A stretch of DNA of 64,000 bases, taken from contig MKWP01000001.1 of the NCBI GenBank assembly GCA_001899805.1, positions 5,001 through 69,000 on the forward strand, written 5' to 3'. Positions 8,426 through 16,429 of the stretch are shown one piece after another (position 1 is the stretch's first letter; each line of letters opens with the position of its first letter). The stretch comes from Lysobacterales bacterium 66-474. Its GTDB lineage: Bacteria; Pseudomonadota; Gammaproteobacteria; Xanthomonadales; Rhodanobacteraceae. The notes beneath the pieces were generated by a model that saw only the letters and a program-made list of their open reading frames with translations, did not search any database and was not told the origin of the DNA. The position numbers and the translations under genes are program-made.

Positions 8426-8519
8426 TGCCATCCGCCATGCGAGGCCAACACCCGCCCTAGACGAAACCGCCAGCGCGGGAAAACCGCGCCACCACCCACA
8501 GCCAACATCGGAGCGGACG

Positions 8520-9902
8520 ATGAACAAGCTGAGCTGCACCACGAATGGCCACGCACGCGCCGCGGCGCGACGGACGCCCTCGCTTCGCAGGCCGTTGGCG
8601 CTGGCCGTCGCGGCCTGGGCGTTGGGCGGGTTGACCCTGCTGCCTGTCACGGCGCACGCGCAAGCGGCAGAGGCCGCGTCCGCCCAGGCCGAAGCTGCCG
8701 AAGTGCAGGCGCTGGTGCGCGAGCTGGAAGCTCTGAAGAGCAGTTACGCCTCGGAAGTGCGGCGCCTGCGCGAAATCGACGTGCGCGTGCAGGCACTACA
8801 GGCAAGGTTGGCCGGAAAACTTGCATCGGGCGAGTCGCAGCCGGCAGCCCCGGCCACGCAACCGGCCGCTCCCGCCCATCCTGCGGAGAGCGAGACGTAC
8901 GCGGGCAACCAGGCGGAAGCGGAGCGCAGCATCAAGCCGCAACGCAGCGTGGAAGACGTGTTGCTGCAGGAACACGCCCTGTTCAATCGTCCCCTGACCC
9001 TCGAGGCCGGCATCACCTACGGCCACTACGACCGCCGCCAACTCACCCTCAACGGATTCCTGGCGCTGGATGCGATCTTCCTGGGCAACATCGCGATCGA
9101 GGGGATCAAGTCGGACTCGCTGACTTACAACCTGGCCGCGCGCTACGGCCTCAACCCGCGCCTGACCCTGAACCTCGACGTGCCCGTCATCCAGCGCTGG
9201 ACCACCTACCAGAAGGGCGGCGCCGGCGGTTCCGCGGCAGCGCTGGCGCAAGAAAAGACCGACGATTCCCCACACATCGGCGATGTCAGCGCGAGTGCGA
9301 ATTTCAGGCTGCTGGCGGAAACCGCGAGCCGTCCCGACGTGGTATTGAACGCCGGCGTGGTCGCACCGAGCGGACGCGCACCCTACGGCACCGACGTGCG
9401 CGTGATCGAACGCGACGACGACGATTTCATCCGCTTCGCGGTGCCGGTGCGCCAAGCCACCGGCAACGGCGTGTGGGGAGTCAACCTGGGAGCGTCGGCG
9501 GTCAAGACCATGGACCCGGCCATCGTGTTCGCCAGCATCGGCTACCAGCACAACTTCGCGCGCCATTTCGGCGACATCGACACCAGTCCGGACACGATCA
9601 CGCCCGGCAGGGTGCGGTTGGGAGACAGCCTCACGTTCGGCGCCGGCGTGGCATTCGCGTTCAACGACCGCACCAGCATGAGCCTGTCGTTCGTCGACAA
9701 GATCGTGCGCGAGGCGCGCATCAAGATCGACGGCGAGGGTTCACGACCGGTGATCGGCAGCATGGGCAACATCGGCACCATGAACCTTGGCGTCACCTAT
9801 GCCATCAACAAGCGGTTGACCTGGGTGGCACTGCTCGGGGCCGGCCTGACGCCGGACGCGCCCGACTTCACCGTCGGCATCAAGATCCCGTATCAGTTCT
9901 GA
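8520..9902 (+). CDS. fapF: Fap-like outer-membrane secretion porin (FapF-like)
   Basis: A 460-residue outer-membrane protein with three parts: a long twin-charged signal region ending near AHAQA (residue 48), an alpha-helical coiled coil (about residues 60-98: EVQALVRELEALKSSYASEVRRL and following heptads), a Pro/Ala linker, and from about residue 140 a beta-barrel of alternating strands ending in the aromatic C-terminus KIPYQF typical for BAM substrates. FapF of Pseudomonas has exactly this plan: a periplasmic trimeric coiled coil gating a barrel that exports the amyloid subunits. It is the last gene of the operon, and the convergent regulator ends 8 bp away with no visible terminator. Ribosome site GGAGCGGA precedes ATG 8520. 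Confidence 0.78.
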   Translation: MNKLSCTTNGHARAAARRTPSLRRPLALAVAAWALGGLTLLPVTAHAQAAEAASAQAEAAEVQALVRELEALKSSYASEVRRLREIDVRVQALQARLAGKLASGESQPAAPATQPAAPAHPAESETYAGNQAEAERSIKPQRSVEDVLLQEHALFNRPLTLEAGITYGHYDRRQLTLNGFLALDAIFLGNIAIEGIKSDSLTYNLAARYGLNPRLTLNLDVPVIQRWTTYQKGGAGGSAAALAQEKTDDSPHIGDVSASANFRLLAETASRPDVVLNAGVVAPSGRAPYGTDVRVIERDDDDFIRFAVPVRQATGNGVWGVNLGASAVKTMDPAIVFASIGYQHNFARHFGDIDTSPDTITPGRVRLGDSLTFGAGVAFAFNDRTSMSLSFVDKIVREARIKIDGEGSRPVIGSMGNIGTMNLGVTYAINKRLTWVALLGAGLTPDAPDFTVGIKIPYQF

Positions 9903-9910
9903 GCGGACAC

Positions 9911-11434
9911 TCAGGCCAGGAACAGGGTCGCGACCCGGCCCACCTGGTCGAGCCAGGCGATCCCCGGCGCGGATGCGTCCGAATCATGGTCGAGCAGTAT
10001 GCCGGCCAGAAACAGGGACATGACGACCGAATCGATCTTGAGCCCGTATTTCCGGCACAACCGGTACAACGTGACACGGGAAATGTTCAACCGCCGCGCG
10101 CATTCGCTCATGTTGAACCCGCTCGCGCGCAGGTGCTCGGCGATCGTCTCGCGATCGCTCTGCTCCCGCGCGGCATGCAGGTTTTGTGCAGCCGGCTGGC
10201 TCGCGTCCAGCGCAAGATCGGCCGGACCGACCAGCCGTTTTTCCGACGTCACCGCGGCACTGTGTACCCTGTTGATCAATTCCCGGACGTTGCCGGGCCA
10301 CGAGTAGGCGGCCATCACCTTGAGCGCGGCGGCGGAGAACTCCCTGGCGCGGGTGCGGTGCAGCAGCCGGAACTGCTCGAGGAAATGCCGGGCGAGCAAC
10401 TCGGCATCCTGCTCGCGCTCGCGCAAGGGCGGCAGGTGCACGTGCAGCACGTTCAGGCGATAGTAAAGGTCCTCGCGGAAACGGCCTTCGCCAACCGCGC
10501 GCTGCAAGTCGACATTGGTGGCGGCGATGACCCGCGCATCGACCGGGATCGAACGGGTACTGCCGACACGCTCGATCGTGTGCGCCTCCAGGAAACGCAG
10601 CAGGTTGCCCTGCGATTCCAGCGGCAGATCCCCGATCTCGTCCAGGAACACCACGCCGCCCTCGGCGGCCTCGATGCGGCCGATCTTGCGCGCAGTGGCA
10701 CCGGTAAACGCACCGCGCTCGTGTCCGAACAATTCCGACTGCACCAGGTTCTCGGGCAACGCGCCGCAGTTGATCGCGATGAACGGCCCTCCACGACGCG
10801 CCGAGCGGGCGTGGATCGCGCGTGCGGCCACGTCCTTGCCGGTGCCGGTCTCGCCGGTCAGCAACACCGACATGTCGAACTCGGCGAACCTGCACAACCG
10901 CTCGCGCACTTCACGCATCACGGCAGATGCACCCACCAGCCCCAGGTCGGAGCCAGGTGGGGCTGTCCTGCGACGCACGGATGTCAGCAACTGCGTCCTG
11001 CCCCATGCGTGGCCGAGCGAGCCGATCAAACGATAAACACGCAGCGGCGGGATGAAAAAATCGAAACAGCGGTCGTGGATCAGGTCACACACCCGTGACA
11101 GCGACAGCGCGCGTCGTGTGACCACGGCCAGCCATTGCAGCTCGCGGTGCGCGGCGACCAGGGTCTCGATCCTCGCCATCCGGTCATCGTCGCCATCGCC
11201 GAAATCGGCAACCGCGACTTCCGCGCCGGACCGCCCGATGGCTGCATCCACGCCGTCGTCCAGGACCAGTCGGACGACTTCCCAGCCGGCCTCGCTCAAC
11301 ACCCGCGACACATCGGGCTCGAGGTGCCCGAGCCAGACCAGCTTGCGCAGGAGCGGCAACTGCCTCTCGCTCTTGGCAGCAAGCGTGGGGGAAATCGAAC
11401 GTATTCGGCCCTCTTGGAACAGGGATCCGTTCAT
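9911..11434 (-). CDS. Sigma-54-dependent transcriptional activator, VpsR-like
   Basis: A 507-residue enhancer-binding protein. Residues 1-150 form a degenerate receiver-like domain, with a possible acceptor Asp77 in AEVAVADFGD. Residues 165-400 form an AAA+ domain with Walker A GETGTGKD (194-201), the sigma-54 contact loop GAFTGA (241-246), Walker B VVFLDEIGD and the arginine-finger region. The C-terminus (about 445-485) carries a Fis-type helix-turn-helix (NMSECARRLNISRVTLYRL). Overall order resembles Vibrio VpsR, a c-di-GMP-responsive matrix regulator, but unlike VpsR it keeps GAFTGA and so should activate sigma-54 polymerase. Convergent placement beside the Fap-like operon and the -24/-12 promoter at 4361 make that operon its likely target. 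Confidence 0.9.
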   Translation of the reverse strand: MNGSLFQEGRIRSISPTLAAKSERQLPLLRKLVWLGHLEPDVSRVLSEAGWEVVRLVLDDGVDAAIGRSGAEVAVADFGDGDDDRMARIETLVAAHRELQWLAVVTRRALSLSRVCDLIHDRCFDFFIPPLRVYRLIGSLGHAWGRTQLLTSVRRRTAPPGSDLGLVGASAVMREVRERLCRFAEFDMSVLLTGETGTGKDVAARAIHARSARRGGPFIAINCGALPENLVQSELFGHERGAFTGATARKIGRIEAAEGGVVFLDEIGDLPLESQGNLLRFLEAHTIERVGSTRSIPVDARVIAATNVDLQRAVGEGRFREDLYYRLNVLHVHLPPLREREQDAELLARHFLEQFRLLHRTRAREFSAAALKVMAAYSWPGNVRELINRVHSAAVTSEKRLVGPADLALDASQPAAQNLHAAREQSDRETIAEHLRASGFNMSECARRLNISRVTLYRLCRKYGLKIDSVVMSLFLAGILLDHDSDASAPGIAWLDQVGRVATLFLA

Positions 11435-11544
11435 GACTTCGCTCCGGCCCTTCCCCCGTTCATCAAGGGCCAGTCAATCCCGTGAATCTTCCGTCGGTCT
11501 TCTCTTGTGCATGGGTGAGAGTAGCACAAGCCGGCAACCCGGTT

Positions 11545-12258
11545 TCAGCACCGGGCCTTGGAAGCACCAGCCTGGTTCCCGGCCGCGGACACTTGCTTCG
11601 ACGAAGCGGCCTGCCGGAACGGATCGACCCGGAACCTGCACGCCGGCGCCCCATGCAGCATGCACGCCGTCCGCTGCACCGGCCGTCCGGTCGCGGCGCT
11701 CATGAAAGCCAGGTCGAACTTGCACACGTCGGGGTGCTGGCGCGCCAGTGAATGAAACACGCAATTCCAGGCTTCCACCTCGGTGTGGTCGTCGACCTCG
11801 ACGACTTGCGCCTCGTAGCCCAGCGTGTCCAGTTGCTCGGCCAGCAGCCGCGTGGCCTCGCCACGATCCGTGGCCGTCGCCACGCGCGCCGCCGCATTCC
11901 TGCCGAGCACGGCGCCCATCTCGGCCAGCATCGCCTGCACCGCGCCGACTCCCGCGTGCTGGTACAGGTATTCGAGCATGTTGTCGGCGATCAGCGCGTA
12001 ATTGCGCGGGAACAACTCGCGGCCGGCCGGCTGCAACACGAAGCATGCGCGCGGGCGTCCACCACTCGCCATCGATTCGCCGTGCGCGACGAATCCCTGG
12101 GCCATCAACGCGGTCAGGTGTTGCCTGACCGCGTTGTGGGTGACGCCGAGGGTGCTGCAAAGCTCTTCCACGCTCGCGCCCTGCGGCGACAACAACAGCT
12201 TGCGCAGCAGTTTCCGTTGCGTGCCGCCGAGTTGGCGCAGGGCGCTGGCTTGCTTCAT
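11545..12258 (-). CDS. HTH transcriptional regulator with C-terminal four-cysteine (probable Fe-S) domain
   Basis: A 237-residue ArsR/DeoR-like winged helix regulator. The recognition helix is within SVEELCSTLGVTHNAVRQHLTAL (residues 29-51), followed by a wing with GGRPR. The C-terminal half has Cys166, Cys179, Cys199 and Cys207 in the arrangement C-x12-C-x19-C-x7-C, with HPDVCKFDLAFM and HGAPACRFRV around them. The same spacing of the first pair and the same tail motif occur in SufR-type Fe-S cluster regulators, so a redox- or iron-sensing role is likely. It is the second gene of a two-gene unit, 18 bp after the periplasmic protein gene at 12277-12939. Confidence 0.82.
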   Translation of the reverse strand: MKQASALRQLGGTQRKLLRKLLLSPQGASVEELCSTLGVTHNAVRQHLTALMAQGFVAHGESMASGGRPRACFVLQPAGRELFPRNYALIADNMLEYLYQHAGVGAVQAMLAEMGAVLGRNAAARVATATDRGEATRLLAEQLDTLGYEAQVVEVDDHTEVEAWNCVFHSLARQHPDVCKFDLAFMSAATGRPVQRTACMLHGAPACRFRVDPFRQAASSKQVSAAGNQAGASKARC

Positions 12259-12276
12259 TTCATCCGGTCCTTCGCG

Positions 12277-12939
12277 TCAGTCGACCTTGGACGGAAATTG
12301 CTTGGCGATGCCGTCCGACAAGGCATCGGCGATCATGTCCATATGATGCTGCATTTCGGTCCAGGACTTTGCCTGTTCGGCCGCCGGCGCGTTCGACATC
12401 ATTTCGTCAAGCTGGGTCTTGTGGTCGTTGACGTGCATCATCAGCGCGCCCTGCAGCGTGCCTTCGGACCAGTTCGGATTGGCACCGGCCAGGAATTTGG
12501 CGATGTCGGTCGCGTTGGCGGCAAGGTCAGTCATGGCCTTCTGTTCGCCGGCCGTATTGCCGGCCTTGGTGGCATCGGTCAGCGCCTTGACGCCGCCCCA
12601 ATGGCCGGCCAGCAGTTTCAGCAGGCCCTCGCCCGCAGGCTTGCCGTAGAAGCCGGCGACCGCGTCGGCGATCTGTTTGGCATTGGCGACCACCGCATCG
12701 GCGGCCTTCTTTTCATCGGCCCTGTTGCCGGCATGCACGGCCAGGGCGTATTCGCGGGTGGTGACGATGTGGCCGTGCCACAGCGAACGCAGCGCGGCAT
12801 GCAGTTTCGGCGCCGCCGGTGCCGCGGCCTGGGCGGAGGTGGCGGGCGCCGGCTGGGCTTGCCGGGCCAGCACGGACGGTGCGGTCGCGGTCATGGCAAG
12901 TCCGAGCGCAAGCGCGCAGGCAATCGACAGTGTTTTCAT
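12277..12939 (-). CDS. Periplasmic helical protein of unknown function
   Basis: A 220-residue protein starting at ATG 12939 (ribosome site AGGAGAG); the reading frame extends ten codons further upstream but without support. The signal peptide (MKTLSIACALALGLAMTATAPSVLA) is followed by an Ala/Pro linker and an all-helical domain with spaced His and acidic residues: LHAALRSLWHGHIVTTREYAL, LAGHWGG, and MMHVNDHKTQLDEMM. The pattern of a His-bearing helix, then NATDIAKFLAGANPNW and GIAKQFPSK at the end, is one I recall from a widespread uncharacterised family. The paired histidines suggest metal or haem binding, unproven. It is co-transcribed with the Cys-rich regulator downstream. Confidence 0.75.
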   Translation of the reverse strand: MKTLSIACALALGLAMTATAPSVLARQAQPAPATSAQAAAPAAPKLHAALRSLWHGHIVTTREYALAVHAGNRADEKKAADAVVANAKQIADAVAGFYGKPAGEGLLKLLAGHWGGVKALTDATKAGNTAGEQKAMTDLAANATDIAKFLAGANPNWSEGTLQGALMMHVNDHKTQLDEMMSNAPAAEQAKSWTEMQHHMDMIADALSDGIAKQFPSKVD

Positions 12940-12998
12940 GGAAGCTCTCCTGGATGTATATCGCCGCATGGCGACCGCACCATCATGAGCCTTTCTGG

Positions 12999-13021
12999 CA
13001 CATAGTAAATTGCTATATGTG
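12999..13021. promoter_or_regulatory. AT-rich imperfect palindrome, candidate operator
   Basis: CACATAG (12999-13005) and CTATATGTG (13013-13021) form an imperfect inverted repeat in an unusually AT-rich stretch 60 bp before the start of the 12939 gene. It is a reasonable self-regulatory site for the Fe-S-type regulator of the same operon. Confidence 0.4.
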
Positions 13022-13074
13022 TAAAGTATGAGTGACCTTGTCCAGCCATCAAACGAATAGCCACCCCGGCCGGT

Positions 13075-13665
13075 TCAGGGCTTCTGGAAGCGCGGCACCG
13101 CGTCGCGCAATGCGGCCAGGCGTTCCAGCGGATCGGTGAGCTCGAGCAGGTGCTGGCGCTCGGCATCGCCCAGCGGCAGCAGCTCGGACAACCGGAACCC
13201 GACCCAGCTCGCATCGTCGTAACGTTCGCGCGGGCCGTTGCGCCACGACAATCCGGCTTGTTCGGCCATCCTCTCCAGGATGGCCGGCAGCAGCGCGAAT
13301 TCGACCGGCACCGGCACGCCGGGTTCGTCCGGCCACTCGCGGATGTCGCCGATCACGAGGCCGTTGCCGCGGATGCGGGACTTCTGCACGCGAAAGCGGG
13401 CGCCGCCGGTGACGCTGATCCCCAGCAGTCCATCCGGCAGCGAGTCGAAATCGACGATCCGCGCCAGCGTGCCGACCGCCGCCGGCAGCGCCGGCTCGCC
13501 GGCCTCGCGTCCGTCCATGATCAGGCAGACCCCGAACTCGCCGCCACTGCGCGCACACTCGCGCACCATGTCGAGGTAGCGCGCCTCGAAGATGCGCAAG
13601 CCCAGCGTGCTGCCCGGAAACAGCACGGCGTTGAGCGGGAACAACGGGATTTCGCGGCGCTTCAC
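13075..13665 (-). CDS. LON N-terminal-domain (substrate-binding) protein
   Basis: A 196-residue cytosolic protein consisting of just the Lon N-terminal domain. It starts with the family signature IPLFPLNAVLFPGSTLGLRIFEARYLDMV and has GTLARI and GGARFRV strands further on. There is no ATPase or protease domain, as usual for the stand-alone family found in proteobacteria. Its role is unknown; binding of unfolded or misfolded segments is assumed from the Lon domain. It lies 9 bp after the stop of mpl on the same strand and closes the adk - membrane protein - mpl unit. Confidence 0.88.
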   Translation of the reverse strand: MKRREIPLFPLNAVLFPGSTLGLRIFEARYLDMVRECARSGGEFGVCLIMDGREAGEPALPAAVGTLARIVDFDSLPDGLLGISVTGGARFRVQKSRIRGNGLVIGDIREWPDEPGVPVPVEFALLPAILERMAEQAGLSWRNGPRERYDDASWVGFRLSELLPLGDAERQHLLELTDPLERLAALRDAVPRFQKP

Positions 13666-13674
13666 GCCACGAGT

Positions 13675-15162
13675 CTAGCTGGCACGCAATGCGTCCAGGA
13701 ATCGCCGCGGCGCATTCTCGAAGCCGCCGTTGGACATGAACACCACGTGGTCGCCGGGATGCGCTTCGGACGACAGCAGCGTGATCAGTTCACCCACCGA
13801 CGCCGCGGCGACGCCGCGCCCCGGCAGCGCATCGGTGACGCGATGCGCGTCCCATGGCAACTCCGGGCGTTGCAGCAACACCACCCTGTCGGCACCGGCC
13901 AGCGATGGCGCCAGCAGCGCGGCGTGCGCGCCCGCGCGCATCGAGTTCGAGCGCGGTTCCAGCGCGACCAGGATGCGCGCCCTGCCGACCTTCGCGCGCA
14001 GGCCTTCCAGCGTGGTGGCGATCGCGGTCGGGTGGTGCGCGAAATCGTCGTACACGTGCACGCCGTTGACCTCGCCCAGCGATTCCATCCGGCGCTTGAC
14101 GCTCTCGAACCTTGCGAAGGCCGGCAACAGCGAGCGTGGATCGACACCGGCGGCATGTGCAGCGGCCAGCGCTGCCAACGCGTTCATCACGTTGTGGCGG
14201 CCCAGCAGGTGCCAACGCACCTCGCCGATGGTTTTGTCCTGGTACGCAACCGCAAACACCGATCCGTCAGGCTCGACCATGCGTGCGCGCCAGTCGCCCG
14301 CGTCGATGCCGAAGGTTTCGACCGGCGTCCAGCAGCCCATCGCCAGCACCTCGGCGAGGCGCGCGTCCTCGGCGTTGACGATCAACTTGCCGTTGCCGGG
14401 CACCGTGCGCACCAGATGATGGAACTGCCGCTGGATCGCGGCCACGTCCGGGAAAATGTCGGCGTGGTCATATTCGAGGTTGTTGAGGATCGCGATCCGC
14501 GGACGGTAGTGCACGAACTTCGAGCGCTTGTCGAAGAACGCGGTGTCGTATTCGTCCGCTTCCAGAACAAATGGCGTCGCCGCAGGCGACACAATATTTC
14601 CCTCTCCCGCTTGCGGGAGAGGGTGGCGCGCAGCGCCGGGTGAGGGGAATTCTTGCGCAACTCCCCCCCTCCGCCCTTCGGGCACCTCCCCCCGCAAGCG
14701 GGAGGAGGAACCACCCAGCCTTGCCGACACACCGAAATTGCCCGGCACGCCGCCGATCAGGAACCCGGGCTGCAACCCCACGGCGTCCAACAGATGCGCC
14801 AACAGGCTTGACGTTGTCGTCTTGCCGTGCGTGCCGGCCACCGCCAGCACCTCGCGTCCGCGCAACACGTTGTCGCCCAGCCACTGCGGGCCGGAGACGT
14901 ACGGCAACCCGGCGTCCAGCATGTACTCGACCGATGGGTTGCCGCGCGACAGCGCATTGCCGACCACCACGAGATCCGGTGCGGGCTTCAGGTGATCGGC
15001 CGACCAACCCTCCTGCAACGTGATGCCGAGCGCCCGCAACTGGTCGCTCATCGGCGGATACACGTTGGCGTCGGAACCTTGCACCTCGACGCCGAGTTCG
15101 CGCGCCAACGCGGCGATGCCGCCCATGAAGGTTCCGCAAATGCCGAGGATGTGGATGCGCAC
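13675..15162 (-). CDS. mpl: Murein peptide ligase (UDP-MurNAc:tripeptide ligase), with in-frame repeat insertion
   Basis: This ligase joins recycled L-Ala-gamma-D-Glu-meso-Dap to UDP-MurNAc. The Mur-family marks are clear: RIHILGICGTFMGG at the start, the ATP loop GTHGKTTTSSL near residue 110, EADEYDTAFFDKRSKF and YDDFAHHPTAI. I start at GTG 15162, which gives the family N-terminus; upstream sequence to 15327 has no family match. The protein is 495 residues against about 457 normally. The extra 40-odd residues (about 150-191) lie between GVSARLG and PFVLEADEYD and are encoded by two CTCCC-family palindromes in opposite orientation. They sit in a loop before a conserved strand, so the fold can probably tolerate them. 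Confidence 0.95.
   Translation of the reverse strand: MRIHILGICGTFMGGIAALARELGVEVQGSDANVYPPMSDQLRALGITLQEGWSADHLKPAPDLVVVGNALSRGNPSVEYMLDAGLPYVSGPQWLGDNVLRGREVLAVAGTHGKTTTSSLLAHLLDAVGLQPGFLIGGVPGNFGVSARLGGSSSRLRGEVPEGRRGGVAQEFPSPGAARHPLPQAGEGNIVSPAATPFVLEADEYDTAFFDKRSKFVHYRPRIAILNNLEYDHADIFPDVAAIQRQFHHLVRTVPGNGKLIVNAEDARLAEVLAMGCWTPVETFGIDAGDWRARMVEPDGSVFAVAYQDKTIGEVRWHLLGRHNVMNALAALAAAHAAGVDPRSLLPAFARFESVKRRMESLGEVNGVHVYDDFAHHPTAIATTLEGLRAKVGRARILVALEPRSNSMRAGAHAALLAPSLAGADRVVLLQRPELPWDAHRVTDALPGRGVAAASVGELITLLSSEAHPGDHVVFMSNGGFENAPRRFLDALRAS
14598..14710. repeat. Inverted pair of CTCCC-family palindromic elements inside mpl
   Basis: Unit 1 (14598-14647) contains CTCTCCCGC/GCGGGAGAG and a GGCGCGCAGCGCC stem; unit 2 (14661-14710) contains GCCCTTCGGGC and CCCCGCAAGCGGG. 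They face each other, giving a pair inside the coding sequence. In the mpl frame unit 1 gives GAARHPLPQAGEG and unit 2, in reverse, SSSRLRGEVPEGRRGG. Confidence 0.85.
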
Positions 15163-15182
15163 GCCGCGATTCCGCCCGTCGT

Positions 15183-15743
15183 TCACGCCAGGCCGCCCAG
15201 TGCGACAGCGACCACCCCGGCAACCAGCCGGTTCACGATCAACAGCAACAGGAACATCAGCACCGCGCCCGCCAGCGTGAGCTCGAGCGAGCGCCTGAGC
15301 GTGCCGATCCACACGCACAATTCCCACACGCTCAATATCCCGATCACGAACATCGCCAGGGTCTGCGCGCCCGAGAGCGCGAGGTCAGCCGCGGCCTCGC
15401 GCGCGAGGATCTGTTGCAGCGGCAGCAACAGGGCCAACGGATAGACGATGATGTCGAACAACAACGTCACGCTCGCCAACGCCGTGGCCGTCTGCACGAA
15501 GCGTTCCGGCTTGCCGCGGCCGCGCAGCAGGATCTTCAGCAACCCCAGTACCGCGAGCCAGCCCGCCAGCACCGCGACCACGATCGCCGGCTTGGCGCCG
15601 TAGTGCGCCTCGAAGGCGGACTGGATCACGACACAACCCGCCAGCAACGCGACCAGCAGGCCCGGCGCCCAGGGCATATCCTCCGGGCCGCGCCGGAAAC
15701 GACACAGATCGAACAGGCTGGCAAGGAACCCGCGCAAGCGCAC
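15183..15743 (-). CDS. Integral membrane protein of unknown function
   Basis: A 186-residue inner-membrane protein. Four to five hydrophobic segments are visible: LLVALLAGCVVIQSAF, IVVAVLAGWLAVLGLLKILL, a central FDIIVYPLALLLPLQQIL, LAMFVIGILSVWELCVWIG and AGAVLMFLLLLIVNRLVAGV. The short cytosolic N-terminus begins MRLRGFLASLFDLCRFRRGPED. The arrangement is like YIP1/YIPF-type proteins, but no signature is certain. It lies between adk (2 bp upstream) and mpl (20 bp downstream), so it is surely in their operon; that context does not give a function. Confidence 0.8.
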   Translation of the reverse strand: MRLRGFLASLFDLCRFRRGPEDMPWAPGLLVALLAGCVVIQSAFEAHYGAKPAIVVAVLAGWLAVLGLLKILLRGRGKPERFVQTATALASVTLLFDIIVYPLALLLPLQQILAREAAADLALSGAQTLAMFVIGILSVWELCVWIGTLRRSLELTLAGAVLMFLLLLIVNRLVAGVVAVALGGLA

Positions 15744-15745
15744 GC

Positions 15746-16315
15746 TCAGGCGCGCGCGCGCAGCGCAGCGAGCACGCGATCACCGATGGCCTCGACCGCG
15801 CCGACGCCGTCGACTTCGGCGAGCAGTCCGCGTTGCGAATAGAAATCCGCGACCGGCTCGGTTTGCGCGGCATACACCTGCAGGCGCTTGCGCACGGTGT
15901 CGGGATTGTCATCCGCGCGATGCTCCTGCTCGAAACGGATTTCGCAGCGCTTGACGATGTCGGCATCCGGCACGTTCAGCTTCACCACCGCATCGAGCGG
16001 CTGGCCGAGGCGCGCGAGCAGTCCGTCCAGCGCATTGGCCTGCGCGAGGTTGCGCGGATAGCCGTCAAGGATGAAACCGGGCCGGGCATCCGCATCGGCG
16101 AGGCGTTCCTCAAGCAGCCCCAGCACGATGTCGTCGGAAACCAGTTGCCCGGATTCCATCACCGCCTTCGCCTTCAGCCCCAGCGGCGTGCCCGCCTTGA
16201 CCGCCGCACGCAGCAGGTCGCCGGTGGAGATGTGCGCCAGCCTGAGTTCCACCTTCAGCCGCTTGGCCTGGGTGCCCTTGCCCGATCCGGGCGCGCCGAG
16301 CAATACGATGCGCAT
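15746..16315 (-). CDS. adk: Adenylate kinase (short form)
   Basis: Interconverts ATP + AMP and 2 ADP. All motifs are present: P-loop GAPGSGKGTQAKRL at residue 7, the AMP-binding STGDLLR and GFILDGYPRN, and the arginine-bearing segment after the LID (RKRLQVYAAQT). At 189 residues it is the short-LID version; the zinc-type LID is missing and replaced by EQEHRADDNPDT, as in related Xanthomonadales. First gene of a four-gene unit running to 13075 with almost no spacing. It sits head to head with pfp, 114 bp apart. Confidence 0.97.
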   Translation of the reverse strand: MRIVLLGAPGSGKGTQAKRLKVELRLAHISTGDLLRAAVKAGTPLGLKAKAVMESGQLVSDDIVLGLLEERLADADARPGFILDGYPRNLAQANALDGLLARLGQPLDAVVKLNVPDADIVKRCEIRFEQEHRADDNPDTVRKRLQVYAAQTEPVADFYSQRGLLAEVDGVGAVEAIGDRVLAALRARA

Positions 16316-16429
16316 GCTTCTCCTCTGCGGCCCGCGGAAAGCGGCGCCTTCGTTGCAAATTCACGCGTGGGGGTTACGCTAGCGGCTGCCCGGCCACCCC
16401 GTCAACGCCGCGCCCGACACGGACTCCGC

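Noticed and set aside
9473-11098. A 541-codon plus-strand frame opposite the sigma-54 activator
   Set aside because: The minus-strand frame has complete AAA+ and HTH motifs; the plus-strand frame is antisense shadow.
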